DNA of 12,975 nucleotides from Ichthyophonus hoferi (lineage: Eukaryota > Opisthokonta > Ichthyosporea > Ichthyophonida > Ichthyophonidae): the NCBI GenBank assembly GCA_002751075.1, contig NAOQ01000813.1:2778-15752 (forward strand), given 5' to 3'. Shown here piece after piece: positions 6,101-12,239 of the stretch. Position 1 is the first letter of the stretch. Each line of letters starts with the position of its first letter. The notes beneath the pieces were generated by a model. That model did not search any database and was not told the origin of the DNA. It worked only from the letters and a program-made list of their open reading frames with translations. The position numbers and the translations under genes are program-made.

Positions 6101-8965
6101 CCCAAACCCGTCATCTGAAACACTGTGGGTTATGCCAAGAGGTAGCTATATAAGGGTTTAGGCCGTAGTGTAGTGTAATTTAGTCTTGTAATATGATTGG
6201 AGGTCTTGGCGTTTTAATTTTTAATATTTTAATTAATGATATGATGATAAGAAACGATTCGTATTGTGATATAATGGTATAAGATAATATATCATGTCTA
6301 ATGTGGTATGGTATAGTATGATTGGGTATGATAGATATGATCGAATACAGGATAGTATATAGGATAGAATATAGGATATAATATAGGATAACATATAAGA
6401 TAGTATATAGAATAATATATAGAATAGTATATAGGATAGATTATAGGATAATATATAGGATAGTAATATAGGATAGTATACAGGATAATAATATAGGATA
6501 GGATATAGGTTAGGCTTTGATATGGTATGATATAACATAATATAACATAATATAACATAATATAATACTAGACTCTTCTCCACCATCTCAGCCAAATATC
6601 TATAAAGCATTATATATAACGGCATAATCTGGTATTATAATATTAGAATGATACTCTCGATGTAAAACACCCTGCATATACACATATATACACATATATA
6701 TACATAAACTAGATACCAACCCCCTACCATCCTCTCCATCGTTGTGATATTCAAATATAGGTAACTTGACACCTGCCACATTGTCTGTCTTAGCCTTTAC
6801 CCGAATGGAGGCTGTCTTTACGCTCTCCTTAACAGAATTGCTACGAGGGATAGGAGAGAGGTTAGAGTATGGCCTTTCCATCCTATAATGTAATATACTC
6901 ATTCACCTCTAAAGACATATAATACCTACAATATGTAGACCATGGTTGTGGTATATTAACAGACCCCAATCTCTAATTTATCATCTATTTCGGTTTACGA
7001 ATTTTTATATTTGCCATTTGTTATTGTATTTTTCTATGTATGTTGCATGGCTTTTAACCGGTTTATGGGGCCAATGTTAACATCCTATTAACTTTAAATA
7101 CATCGTTACCCCACTAAGCAATGCAATATAGTATATTGCCATATAATATAACTTAATACAATACAATATAAAACAATATAATAATAATATAACATTTTAT
7201 CTACAACTACATGCGTTGGTATAATAGCACCATGCATAGTAACAAATAGAAAAAGGTTCATAAATAACGACTGGCATACTAGTATTTGGAACTAGTAATA
7301 GGAGTATTTTATACAGTTACAAGGTATTGGTTTTAATAATTATATATACAGAAAGGGGCGGTGTAATTGGTAATAATGTATGCACGTCTAGATATGTTTT
7401 CCAGTGTTATGTGTTAGTATTTATTATGTATATCTAATAGGTATGTATTAATCCATAAGTCGCGCAGTGTCACACAGCCATGATTTATGCTTCGCAGCTA
7501 CATGAAATGATAAATCACGTACGGTCACTGTATTATCCAATGAAAATTATTGAAAATGTGCGGTGCATAGAAAGGAAATTTAGTAAGTGTAAAAATAGAA
7601 CCAGACACAAATTTTTTTTTTAAAAAAAAAAACATTTTTAAAAATAACAAAATTATTGTTATTTTTTGTTAATTATCATAATAACAATAACAATATTACT
7701 ATTACTGTTACCATTACTACTGCTATTACTCTCACTATTCACTATTACCAACATCATTAGTATTAGTATTAGTATTTCTATTATTATTACTATTACTATT
7801 ATTATTACTGGGGAAAAAAAAAAGAAAAAAAAAAAGAGAAAAAAAAAGAACAGCAACATACCTAAAGTCACCAGCTGTGAAGTTGGCCTGGGCCATGGAG
7901 AAGAAGGCTTCTTTCATTACATCTCCCATGAGCTCTTTGTTCTGAAATGTGTATTCTCTATTAGCTATTTGATTACTAATATTACTAATATGGGTACCTC
8001 TCTCACTTTAGCATACCTTAATGACTTAGTTACACACCAATTAATATAATTAGCATATTGTATTGTATTCTACATTAATTTCTTTTATTATATTATAAGC
8101 TCGGGATATGAGTGGGTAGCTCTTGTTAAACACAAATAGTATTCCATTTCCAGTATTTTAATAGCATTATGAATGCTCCAATGACACTAATAATATTAAT
8201 GACTCTAGCTAATATATGACGTGGGAAGGTATTTAACATAGGTGTGTACAAACACATACAGGATAGACCACCTTAAAACCCTTGAAGTAAGTAGAGGAGT
8301 TATGATTGTAAATATATTAGTTATAGTTAAGCATATGAATTATGGCTTCCTACCAACATATACTATAGAATAACACGTATTCTCTTTATCTAACTACCCA
8401 ATCATGGCGTACATATCATATCCGTAACAAATATATCCTGCCATCGCTTCCAATACAACTATAACAATGTACCACATTAAGCCAATACTACTCTAATCCT
8501 ATATCACTATAACCCTATACTACTACAGGCCTTCATAATTGCAACCCTATACATACCTCTACAATCTTTCTCAATAACATTCGAAACCTCAAAGTCAAAG
8601 CATCTGCCTTTTTTTTTAGCAAACTATATCCCTTCTGTGCTCCTTTTAAACGATTCTTCATGGTAGTTAGAGCCCTATACTTAACTTATGGTTAATAATG
8701 GTAACAAGACAATACATAAGAGAGAGATGAACAACCATCAGAGAGAATAGATTGTGTTGAATTGCTTTGGAAGTATTATAAATATTTATAATAGTAATAC
8801 TAATAGTAGTTGTAATAATAAGAACGGTTTAAATACAAAACAAAACAAAACAATATATGAGAGAATTTGAGAAATGGTTGCCTCTATAGATGCTAGCCAA
8901 CCGACCGTATCTTATACTTACATGCGTGTAGGGAACACACTGATTTTATCTCCTTGGCCTGACAT
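3040..8965 (-). CDS. ATP6V1D: V-type proton ATPase subunit D, complete 9-exon gene
   Basis: Nine exons on the minus strand (8965-8922, 8674-8557, 7941-7862, 6840-6717, 6114-6019, 5675-5589, 4960-4902, 4193-4108, 3116-3040) join in consistent phases to 771 bases, or 256 residues plus stop; human ATP6V1D has about 247. The match runs end to end: start MSGQGDKISVFPTRM (human MSGKDRIEIFPSRM), RLKGAQKGYSLLKKKADALT, GDVMKEAFFSMAQANFTAGD, TDNVAGVKLPIFEY, AVELLVQLASLQTSFVTLDE, NRRVNAIEYVIIPRIERT and SEREEFFRLKKVQNKKKK. Subunit D is the central-rotor coiled coil of the cytosolic V1 sector. With subunit F it transmits ATP-driven rotation to the membrane V0 ring, acidifying endosomes, lysosomes and Golgi. 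The long N- and C-terminal helices are intact. Differences are a C-terminal tail that is more acidic and ends DDIVV, and a GEDGRGL segment before MTGLGKGG. It is convergent with NUP54 and divergent from COG1. Confidence 0.97.
3298..3317. repeat. TA dinucleotide run in ATP6V1D intron 8
   Basis: Short TA repeat within the 991-base last intron (3117-4107). Apart from this, the candidate B-box at 3376 and the TA run at 4019, the intron is AT-rich sequence in which I see nothing else. Confidence 0.8.
3335..3392 (+). repeat. Possible degraded tRNA-derived SINE head
   Basis: 3376-3385 is ggttcaaatc, a perfect RNA polymerase III B-box (GGTTCRANTC). About 40 bases upstream, tttggtaaagtataatagac resembles the D-arm end and anticodon-arm side of a tRNA-like head. 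The T-stem does not pair well (ctggg against cgagt), so it is not a working tRNA gene. It lies antisense inside the last ATP6V1D intron. A chance match is quite possible in a window this size. Confidence 0.25.
4019..4054. repeat. TATG/TA microsatellite in ATP6V1D intron 8
   Basis: tatatgtatgtatata followed by a TA run, ending about 55 bases from exon 8. On the gene strand it lies shortly after the exon 8 donor. No function can be inferred. Confidence 0.85.
4108..4193 (-). CDS. ATP6V1D: ATP6V1D exon 8
   Basis: A completes Arg, then 28 codons LKKVQNKKKKDKDAKEALKK to LEEADSNT, leaving phase 1. Acceptor gtatag, donor GTGAGT. The lysine-rich LKKVQNKKKK corresponds to human LKKIQEKKKILKEK; beyond it similarity falls, as is usual at this end of the protein. 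Confidence 0.93.
4448..4541. repeat. Pair of 21-base direct repeats in ATP6V1D intron 7
   Basis: tttatatattcataggctac, extended by one T, at 4448-4468 recurs with a single change (ggctact to ggccact) at 4521-4541, exactly 73 bases apart. The 52 bases between them are unrelated AT-rich sequence. Intron 7 (4194-4901) otherwise holds a polypurine tract and period-5-like DNA around 4770-4850. Confidence 0.75.
4561..4603. repeat. Polypurine tract in ATP6V1D intron 7
   Basis: Forty-three bases of only A and G on the plus strand (polypyrimidine in the pre-mRNA of ATP6V1D). It is far from either splice site of the intron. It resembles the tract at 7811-7849. Confidence 0.9.
4902..4960 (-). CDS. ATP6V1D: ATP6V1D exon 7
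   Basis: Nineteen codons (RTVAYVNSELDESEREEFF) plus AG of a split Arg. Acceptor ggtaacag, donor GTGAGT. It matches human RTLAYIITELDEREREEFYR and is the beginning of the C-terminal rotor helix. Confidence 0.96.
5589..5675 (-). CDS. ATP6V1D: ATP6V1D exon 6
   Basis: Twenty-nine codons from TSFVTLDEVIKATNRRVNAI to EYVIIPRIE, phase 0 at both ends. This is the most conserved part of the protein (human TSFVTLDEAIKITNRRVNAI then EHVIIPRIE). Acceptor gatgacag has a weak pyrimidine tract; donor is GTATAG. Confidence 0.97.
5878..5992. repeat. TATAA pentanucleotide array in ATP6V1D intron 5
   Basis: About twelve perfect copies of tataa at 5880-5938, followed by degenerate units (tgtaatacaatataatatag and similar) to about 5992. 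It occupies a third of the 343-base intron 5 and ends about 25 bases from the exon 5 donor. The perfect core suggests recent expansion and probable length polymorphism. Confidence 0.95.
6019..6114 (-). CDS. ATP6V1D: ATP6V1D exon 5
   Basis: Thirty-two codons, MTGLGKGGKQIQQCKNSFQK then AVELLVQLASLQ, phase 0 at both ends. Acceptor gtgtttcag, donor GTGTGT at 6018. It corresponds to human LTGLARGGEQLAKLKRNYAK and the following AVELLVELASLQ. Confidence 0.96.
6302..6568. repeat. TAGGA/TATAG period-5 to period-10 array in ATP6V1D intron 4
   Basis: Roughly 265 bases of imperfect units such as ataggatagtatataggata, grading at the right end into perfect ataacataat words (6530-6562). The base period is 5, with a frequent 10-base higher order. 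It nearly fills the middle of the 602-base intron 4. On the gene strand it reads as tatcc/tatac words. Confidence 0.9.
6717..6840 (-). CDS. ATP6V1D: ATP6V1D exon 4
   Basis: C completes Ser, then 41 codons covering SIRVKAKTDNVAGVKLPIFE and the variable loop HNDGEDGRGL. Acceptor ccctcgtag. I place the donor at GTATCT (6716-6711) because it gives the phase 0 exit that exon 5 needs. A second GT 13-14 bases earlier (GATG|GTAGGG) would break the frame into exon 5. Confidence 0.92.
7678..7810. repeat. Trinucleotide ATT/ACT-rich repeat in ATP6V1D intron 3
   Basis: Degenerate trinucleotide repeat (attactattactgttaccat, later ttagtattagtattagta and ttattattactattactatt). It is preceded at 7610-7632 by a T10 / A11 homopolymer pair that can fold back. 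Bases 6900-7600 of this 1,021-base intron show no other recognisable feature apart from weak period-5 sequence near 7120-7195. Confidence 0.85.
7811..7849. repeat. Polypurine tract next to ATP6V1D exon 3 donor
   Basis: Runs of A with scattered G on the plus strand. In the ATP6V1D pre-mRNA it is an almost pure U tract with a few C, starting about a dozen bases after the GTATGT donor of exon 3. U-rich stretches in this position are known binding sites for TIA-1-type splicing factors, but no role is demonstrated here. Confidence 0.8.
7862..7941 (-). CDS. ATP6V1D: ATP6V1D exon 3
   Basis: Twenty-six codons (NKELMGDVMKEAFFSMAQAN to FTAGDF) plus AG of a split Ser codon. Acceptor atttcag, donor GTATGT at 7861. 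FTAGDF is invariant in the human protein as I remember it. A very U-rich intronic stretch starts about ten bases after the donor. Confidence 0.96.
8557..8674 (-). CDS. ATP6V1D: ATP6V1D exon 2
   Basis: Starts with the G that completes the split Met, then 39 codons from ALTTMKNRLKGAQKG to MLLRKIVE. It is the N-terminal rotor helix, including the conserved LLKKKADALTLRFR segment. Acceptor gtatag, donor GTATGT at 8556; phase 0 exit. The nine-A run that encodes the triple lysine is in frame. Confidence 0.96.
8922..8965 (-). CDS. ATP6V1D: ATP6V1D exon 1 (start codon)
   Basis: ATG at 8965-8963, then SGQGDKISVFPTR and the first two bases of a split Met codon (AT|G). Donor GTAAGT at 8921-8916. The FPTRM signature fixes this as the N-terminus. 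Family start sites are at the same place (human MSGKDRIEIFPSRM), which supports this ATG. Confidence 0.95.
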
Positions 8966-9034
8966 GGTGCTAATCGTAGGTTAATACTACCCTGGGAAAG
9001 AGTTTACGGTTATAAAATGGAATGCTAAGCATTA

Positions 9035-9061
9035 GAACACCTAGGTCAATCGTAGGTGTTC
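9035..9061. promoter_or_regulatory. Perfect 9-base inverted repeat upstream of ATP6V1D
   Basis: gaacaccta (9035-9043) and taggtgttc (9053-9061) are exact reverse complements separated by nine bases. The right arm overlaps the decamer aatcgtaggt (9048-9057), which recurs exactly at 8972-8981, seven bases upstream of the ATP6V1D ATG. The spacing and position suit a protein-binding site in the proximal promoter; no factor can be named. Confidence 0.45.
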
Positions 9062-9100
9062 AACTATTATAAAGATGCATGTGGCTATTTAGGAAGATAA

Positions 9101-9240
9101 ATCGATAAATAGATAGATAGACAGGTAGCTAGCTAGCTAGGTAAGTGTGTATGTATGATAGTATGTATATATACATATGTATGTGTAAGTAGGTAGGTGG
9201 GTATCTATGTATATATGTATAATGTATATACAGTTGTGTG
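9101..9240. repeat. Compound tetranucleotide microsatellite
   Basis: gataaatagatagatagaca grades into tagctagctagctaggtaag and then gtatgtat / tatatgta words. It lies in the divergent spacer about 140-275 bases upstream of the ATP6V1D start codon. Confidence 0.85.
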
Positions 9241-9687
9241 CTGTGTGATGAAAACATTTCTATATATAAAAACTCAATTTGAGTGTATATATACACTTGA
9301 CCAGGTTTATTAGCATGGCCGCTGTGTATTAAACATATGAAGATAGGCAAAAAAAAAATGTAAAAATAAACTGCAGGAACAAAACTGAACAAGACGAATA
9401 AATAATATCGACTAGAACTGAATAAACAATTACTCCAAGACTTAATTTAATGGGATTGAAGTACGCATAATGATATGTTTGTCTAATGGTTTGTTTGTAA
9501 CTCCGAACCTTATATTCATTCTTTTATTTGACAAAAACATAGGATGGTGTGTACATATTATGAAAACTGTATATCATGTTTGGAGTATATATAACTCGTG
9601 CCACATAATAAACCAAGTAAATACTCCAAAACCTTTATGACAAGCAGTATAAAATGCTTCAAAAAATAACTCAAAAAACTAGAGAAA

Positions 9688-9707
9688 ATCAGTTCGGATC
9701 AGTTCGG
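9688..9707. repeat. Tandem decamer atcagttcgg x2
   Basis: Two exact adjacent copies of atcagttcgg, followed by at. They include CpG in otherwise CpG-poor DNA and stand between AT-rich stretches in the divergent spacer. Confidence 0.7.
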
Positions 9708-9728
9708 ATGGTTTGTTGTTTGTACTTA

Positions 9729-9729
9729 C

Positions 9730-9764
<35 letters not shown>

Positions 9765-9850
9765 ATAGTTCTATCCTAGTACAATATATAATATATAATA
9801 TATCATATATGTAGAATATATAATAATAATAATATTATATTATATTATGT
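9729..9850. repeat. TA/TG dinucleotide run and ATATA array
   Basis: (TA)n at 9729-9750 passes directly into (TG)7 at 9751-9764, then after 17 unique bases into ataatat / taataa words to about 9850. It is a compound microsatellite in the divergent spacer, likely length-variable. Confidence 0.9.
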
Positions 9851-9874
9851 ATATGTACATTGTATAGACCAAAA

Positions 9875-9966
9875 AGGCCTTACTATATTAGGCCTACAAT
9901 GATGCGTCATATCGGCATAGGGAAGAGGGGTGCAAATTATATTTGCGGCTCATTTTTTAAAAAATG
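9875..9966. promoter_or_regulatory. Cluster of short palindromes in the divergent spacer
   Basis: Within 92 bases: aggcct twice (9875-9880, 9890-9895), gatgcgtcat (9901-9910; atgacgcatc on the other strand, resembling the TGACG core bound by CREB/ATF-type bZIP factors), gcaaat-tat-atttgc (9932-9946) and the perfect 16-base palindrome cattttttaaaaaatg (9951-9966). The segment is more GC- and CpG-rich than its surroundings. The regulatory role is inferred from position and dyad symmetry. Confidence 0.4.
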
Positions 9967-10381
9967 TTTTTTGCGCTACCTAATTAAGAGATAACAAGTT
10001 ATTAATGGTATATTCCAAAAATTCTTAAAGAATAGATAAATTTAATTTATAATTTATTAGCAATTTAGTTATAAAGTATTTAAAGTATATTTAGAATATA
10101 GCTATGAAATATCAAGGCAAAACTTGGATTTGGTATTTGTGTCTGCTTATAAAAGTTTATATTATATTAGCGAGGTTAGTAGAGTGACATATAATATACT
10201 CTATCTATAAGCATTACAAACAATAGTGCTATAATATAATAATATATTTAGTAAATATAAGAAATATTATTGAAAATTTATTTTCCGGTTTACTTATCCT
10301 TATGAAAACATATCAAAAAAACAGAGATCCTAATCAGGCTTATCCCAGGAGATCTTTTAATCTAAGATCAAGAAGGAATTG

Positions 10382-10470
10382 TTAGATTATAATCTAATAA
10401 CAATAATTAATTTATTATATTTATATATTTAAAAATATATATTATTATAATAAATTATTGTTATTATTGT
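10382..10470. repeat. AT-rich palindrome and long imperfect inverted repeat
   Basis: ttagattataatctaa (10382-10397) is a perfect 16-base palindrome. It abuts an imperfect inverted repeat whose left arm begins aataacaataat (about 10395) and whose right arm ends attattgttatt (about 10449-10464). Together they could form a cruciform or a stable RNA hairpin about 250-320 bases upstream of the COG1 ATG. A smaller gatctt...aagatc inverted repeat lies just upstream (10351-10369). Confidence 0.6.
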
Positions 10471-10710
10471 TGCTATTATACAGGGTAGCACAACTATTTA
10501 TTATTATTAACTATTTAGTAATTCTATATGTATTAATAGGTATTAGTATATAAATTTATATATATCTTTTGTTAATATTATTAATACTATTTATTGTATT
10601 ATACACATCTCTCTAGGTGGTTGTTAAGGCTAGTGGTATGTAGTGTGGCCATATTATTAATAATCCGCAATCACAGCTAGACTAATCATATCATTGCTAG
10701 GCTACACAAC

Positions 10711-10726
10711 ATGGCTTCTATACCTG
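10711..10726 (+). CDS. COG1: COG1 exon 1 (start codon)
   Basis: Five codons, MASIP, plus G of a split Ala codon; donor GTATGT from 10727. The ATG context is acaacATGG, with A at -3 counted from the ATG and G at +4. The assignment depends on phase agreement with exon 2 and a proper donor, since five residues cannot be recognised alone. An alternative start would require reading through intron 1 (see findings). Confidence 0.65.
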
Positions 10727-12239
10727 GTATGTTCATAAGTATACTAACACACTTTTATTTACTTTGTAATATTGATCACCATTATTCAGCCATACCTATT
10801 ACTATTTATTTTCTATTCCTACTGTCTTTTGTCTGTTTCTCTGCCTCCCTTTTTTTTTTTGGTGTCGAGAGGGAGTGGTTTCTTTGCTTGTGTCTCTTTA
10901 TTATTTCCTTTTAATAAACTTCTAGACATTTCTTTTCACTATCTGGCGTGTTTGTTTGTGTGTGTATGTGTTGACATTTTATTTCACTGTGCGTCTTCAA
11001 TATTAACCCACGACCTTCCTGTATCATCTTTCGTATACCTATTATTACATTACAATCGTTTGACTAATAGTATAACACCACGACTAGAAGCTTCATCACA
11101 ATGCTTTTATTTTAAAATTATAAAGGTCCTACCTATCTCGGTAATCCTCTTTTTTACAATTATTATTTTAAAGTTTTGCTATCTCTAGGTTTATGCCTGT
11201 GTGTGGATGTATTAATTATCATACCATGTATTCTCATGTACAACGTGAATCTTCTCTTGTACAACGCGAATATTCTCATATGCACCATGAATATTCTCAT
11301 ACACATCATGAATACTCATGTACAATATGAATATTCCCAATTAAACCATGAATATTCTCCTATACCTACCATTTACTCTACCCTGTCCCTGTTTACAGCC
11401 GAGCAATTCCCCAATACTCAGGGTGATAATTCCTCTGCCTCTCCTGGTGGAACCACACAGGAGAGTGAGATAGATGAGTTATTTATAAAACATACTATAG
11501 CAGAGATAAAGGATGTGGAGAAGAAAACTAGGTAAGGCATTCTAACTAGCATTGTATATATAATTATAAATATTGATTGTGATTGGATATACTAAATACA
11601 CGACTTAATTGGTTCAAAAATAGTTAAGTGCATTGTATACCGCCAGTGAACAACGATTTTATGTATAGGTAGGGGCTGATTGGTTGATTAAAGTTATATA
11701 CAGTTTCTTAGTGGATCAGTAGATGGTTGCACGATTATTTATTGGTTAAATAAGGTACAAACTATAGCAATCTTTGAATTATTGGATAATATAAATATTA
11801 ACTCAACGGTGTATGGACTTGAATTGTGTAGTTAGATTATTTTAACATATATAATAATACAATATATCTTTATTATTACAGCACTAGGACATCACTACAA
11901 ATTATAAATTATATATTCACGGAATTGTATTGGTTCACCTGGGCATATATATATAGCCATATGGTATGGACTTATAGATATGACCCCTGGACTAATCAGG
12001 GAGTGTAATAAAAAATGATCCTATAAAATGCCCTCAATATAAATATATGAATATAAATATTAAATGGAGTGTAGTATAATGTAACTATTTCTTTTATGTT
12101 TGTGTAGTTGGTGATATATAGGTCTGATGGGCAGCCTATCGTATCTAACCCTACCATGCTTTCATTCAAATCCAATCCCTCTAACGGATAACAGGAATGA
12201 CATTGAGAAAAAGAAGGAAGATCTACGCCAAATGGTTGG
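10711..12239 (+). CDS. COG1: Conserved oligomeric Golgi complex subunit 1, N-terminal part (3 exons)
   Basis: Exons 10711-10726, 11399-11531 and 12195-12239 join with phases 1 and 2 to give about 65 residues: MASIPAEQFPNTQGDNSS, a Ser/Gly/Thr-rich linker, then ESEIDELFIKHTIAEIKDVE and KKTRNDIEKKKEDLRQMVG. The second half aligns without gaps to human COG1 LERQVRAEIEHKKEELRQMV as I recall it, and DELFIKHTIAEI to human AALFETHGAEEI. COG1 is a lobe A subunit of the COG tethering complex. It keeps glycosylation enzymes placed by guiding retrograde vesicles within the Golgi. The next expected residues (ERYRDLIEAADTI) were not found before the end of the window, so the fourth exon lies beyond 12975. 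Human COG1 has about 980 residues. The short first exon with an ATG near a divergent promoter is typical. Confidence 0.85.
11226..11366. repeat. 21-base minisatellite in COG1 intron 1
   Basis: About 6.5 imperfect units of gaatattctcatacacatca type; gaat anchors fall at 11247, 11268, 11289, 11310, 11329 and 11350 (spacing 21, 21, 21, 19, 21). It ends about 30 bases before the exon 2 acceptor and supplies pyrimidine-rich sequence there. The rest of intron 1 (10727-11225) is T-rich sequence without recognisable features. Confidence 0.85.
11399..11531 (+). CDS. COG1: COG1 exon 2
   Basis: CC completes Ala, then 43 codons and AG of a split Arg. Acceptor ccctgtttacag is strong; donor GTAAGG. The first half is low-complexity (NTQGDNSSASPGGTTQ), the second half (SEIDELFIKHTIAEIKDVEK) is the start of the conserved COG1 helix. 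Confidence 0.88.
11882..12008 (+). other. Candidate alternative terminal exon in COG1 intron 2
   Basis: A strong acceptor (atctttattattacag) ends at 11881. Joined to exon 2 in the required phase, the frame is open for 42 codons to TAA at 12006-12008, and AATAAA at 12007-12012 overlaps the stop. GT-rich DNA (tatgtttgtgtagttggtg) follows at about 12096-12114, somewhat far for a downstream element. The encoded tail is aromatic and hydrophobic (LYWFTWAYIYSHMVW in part). It has no similarity that I recognise, and main COG1 splicing skips it, so it may be a chance structure. Confidence 0.3.
12195..12239 (+). CDS. COG1: COG1 exon 3
   Basis: G completes Arg, then NDIEKKKEDLRQMV and GG of a split Gly; donor GTAAGG. 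The acceptor ggataacag has a branch-point-like ctaac only about a dozen bases upstream. The EIExKKEELRQMVG signature is the most conserved N-terminal COG1 motif, so this exon anchors the gene call. Other AGs upstream (for example at 12120) do not keep the frame. Confidence 0.9.

Larger units (their letters stand above)
8966..10710. promoter_or_regulatory. Divergent spacer between ATP6V1D and COG1 start codons
   Basis: About 1.75 kb between the ATGs of two genes that point away from each other, so it must contain both promoters and 5' UTRs. I find no coding exon or RNA gene. It holds microsatellites (9101-9240, 9729-9850), inverted repeats near the ATP6V1D side (9035-9061), a tandem decamer (9688-9707), a palindrome cluster (9875-9966) and a hairpin-forming AT block (10382-10470). 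No convincing TATA box placement can be chosen because the whole region is TA-rich. Confidence 0.7.

Noticed and set aside
5732-6123. Minus-strand frames rich in ILYYTILYYI
   Set aside because: Repeat translations of the TATAA array. The real coding part in this interval is only ATP6V1D exon 5 (6019-6114).
6233-6625. Minus-strand frame of 130 codons (YPILSYI-type repeats)
   Set aside because: Translation of the intron 4 period-5 array; no conserved domain and no splice logic.
7659-8049. Overlapping frames with polar and hydrophobic homopolymers on both strands
   Set aside because: Translations of the trinucleotide repeat and the polypurine tract. Only 7862-7941 on the minus strand is exon sequence.
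9129-9392. Minus-strand frame of 87 codons rich in Tyr/Ile/His
   Set aside because: Overlaps the compound tetranucleotide microsatellite; no recognisable domain and no supporting signals in the divergent spacer.
10727-11188. Open frames through COG1 intron 1 rich in Phe, Leu and Ser, resembling membrane segments
   Set aside because: T-rich intron DNA gives hydrophobic translations in any frame; exon 1 has a good GTATGT donor and exon 2 a good acceptor in matching phase.
12121-12194. Extended COG1 exon 3 using the AG at 12119-12120
   Set aside because: From exon 2 in the required phase this extension meets a stop before the conserved KKKEDLRQMVG motif. The AG at 12194 keeps the frame and gives a gap-free match to COG1.
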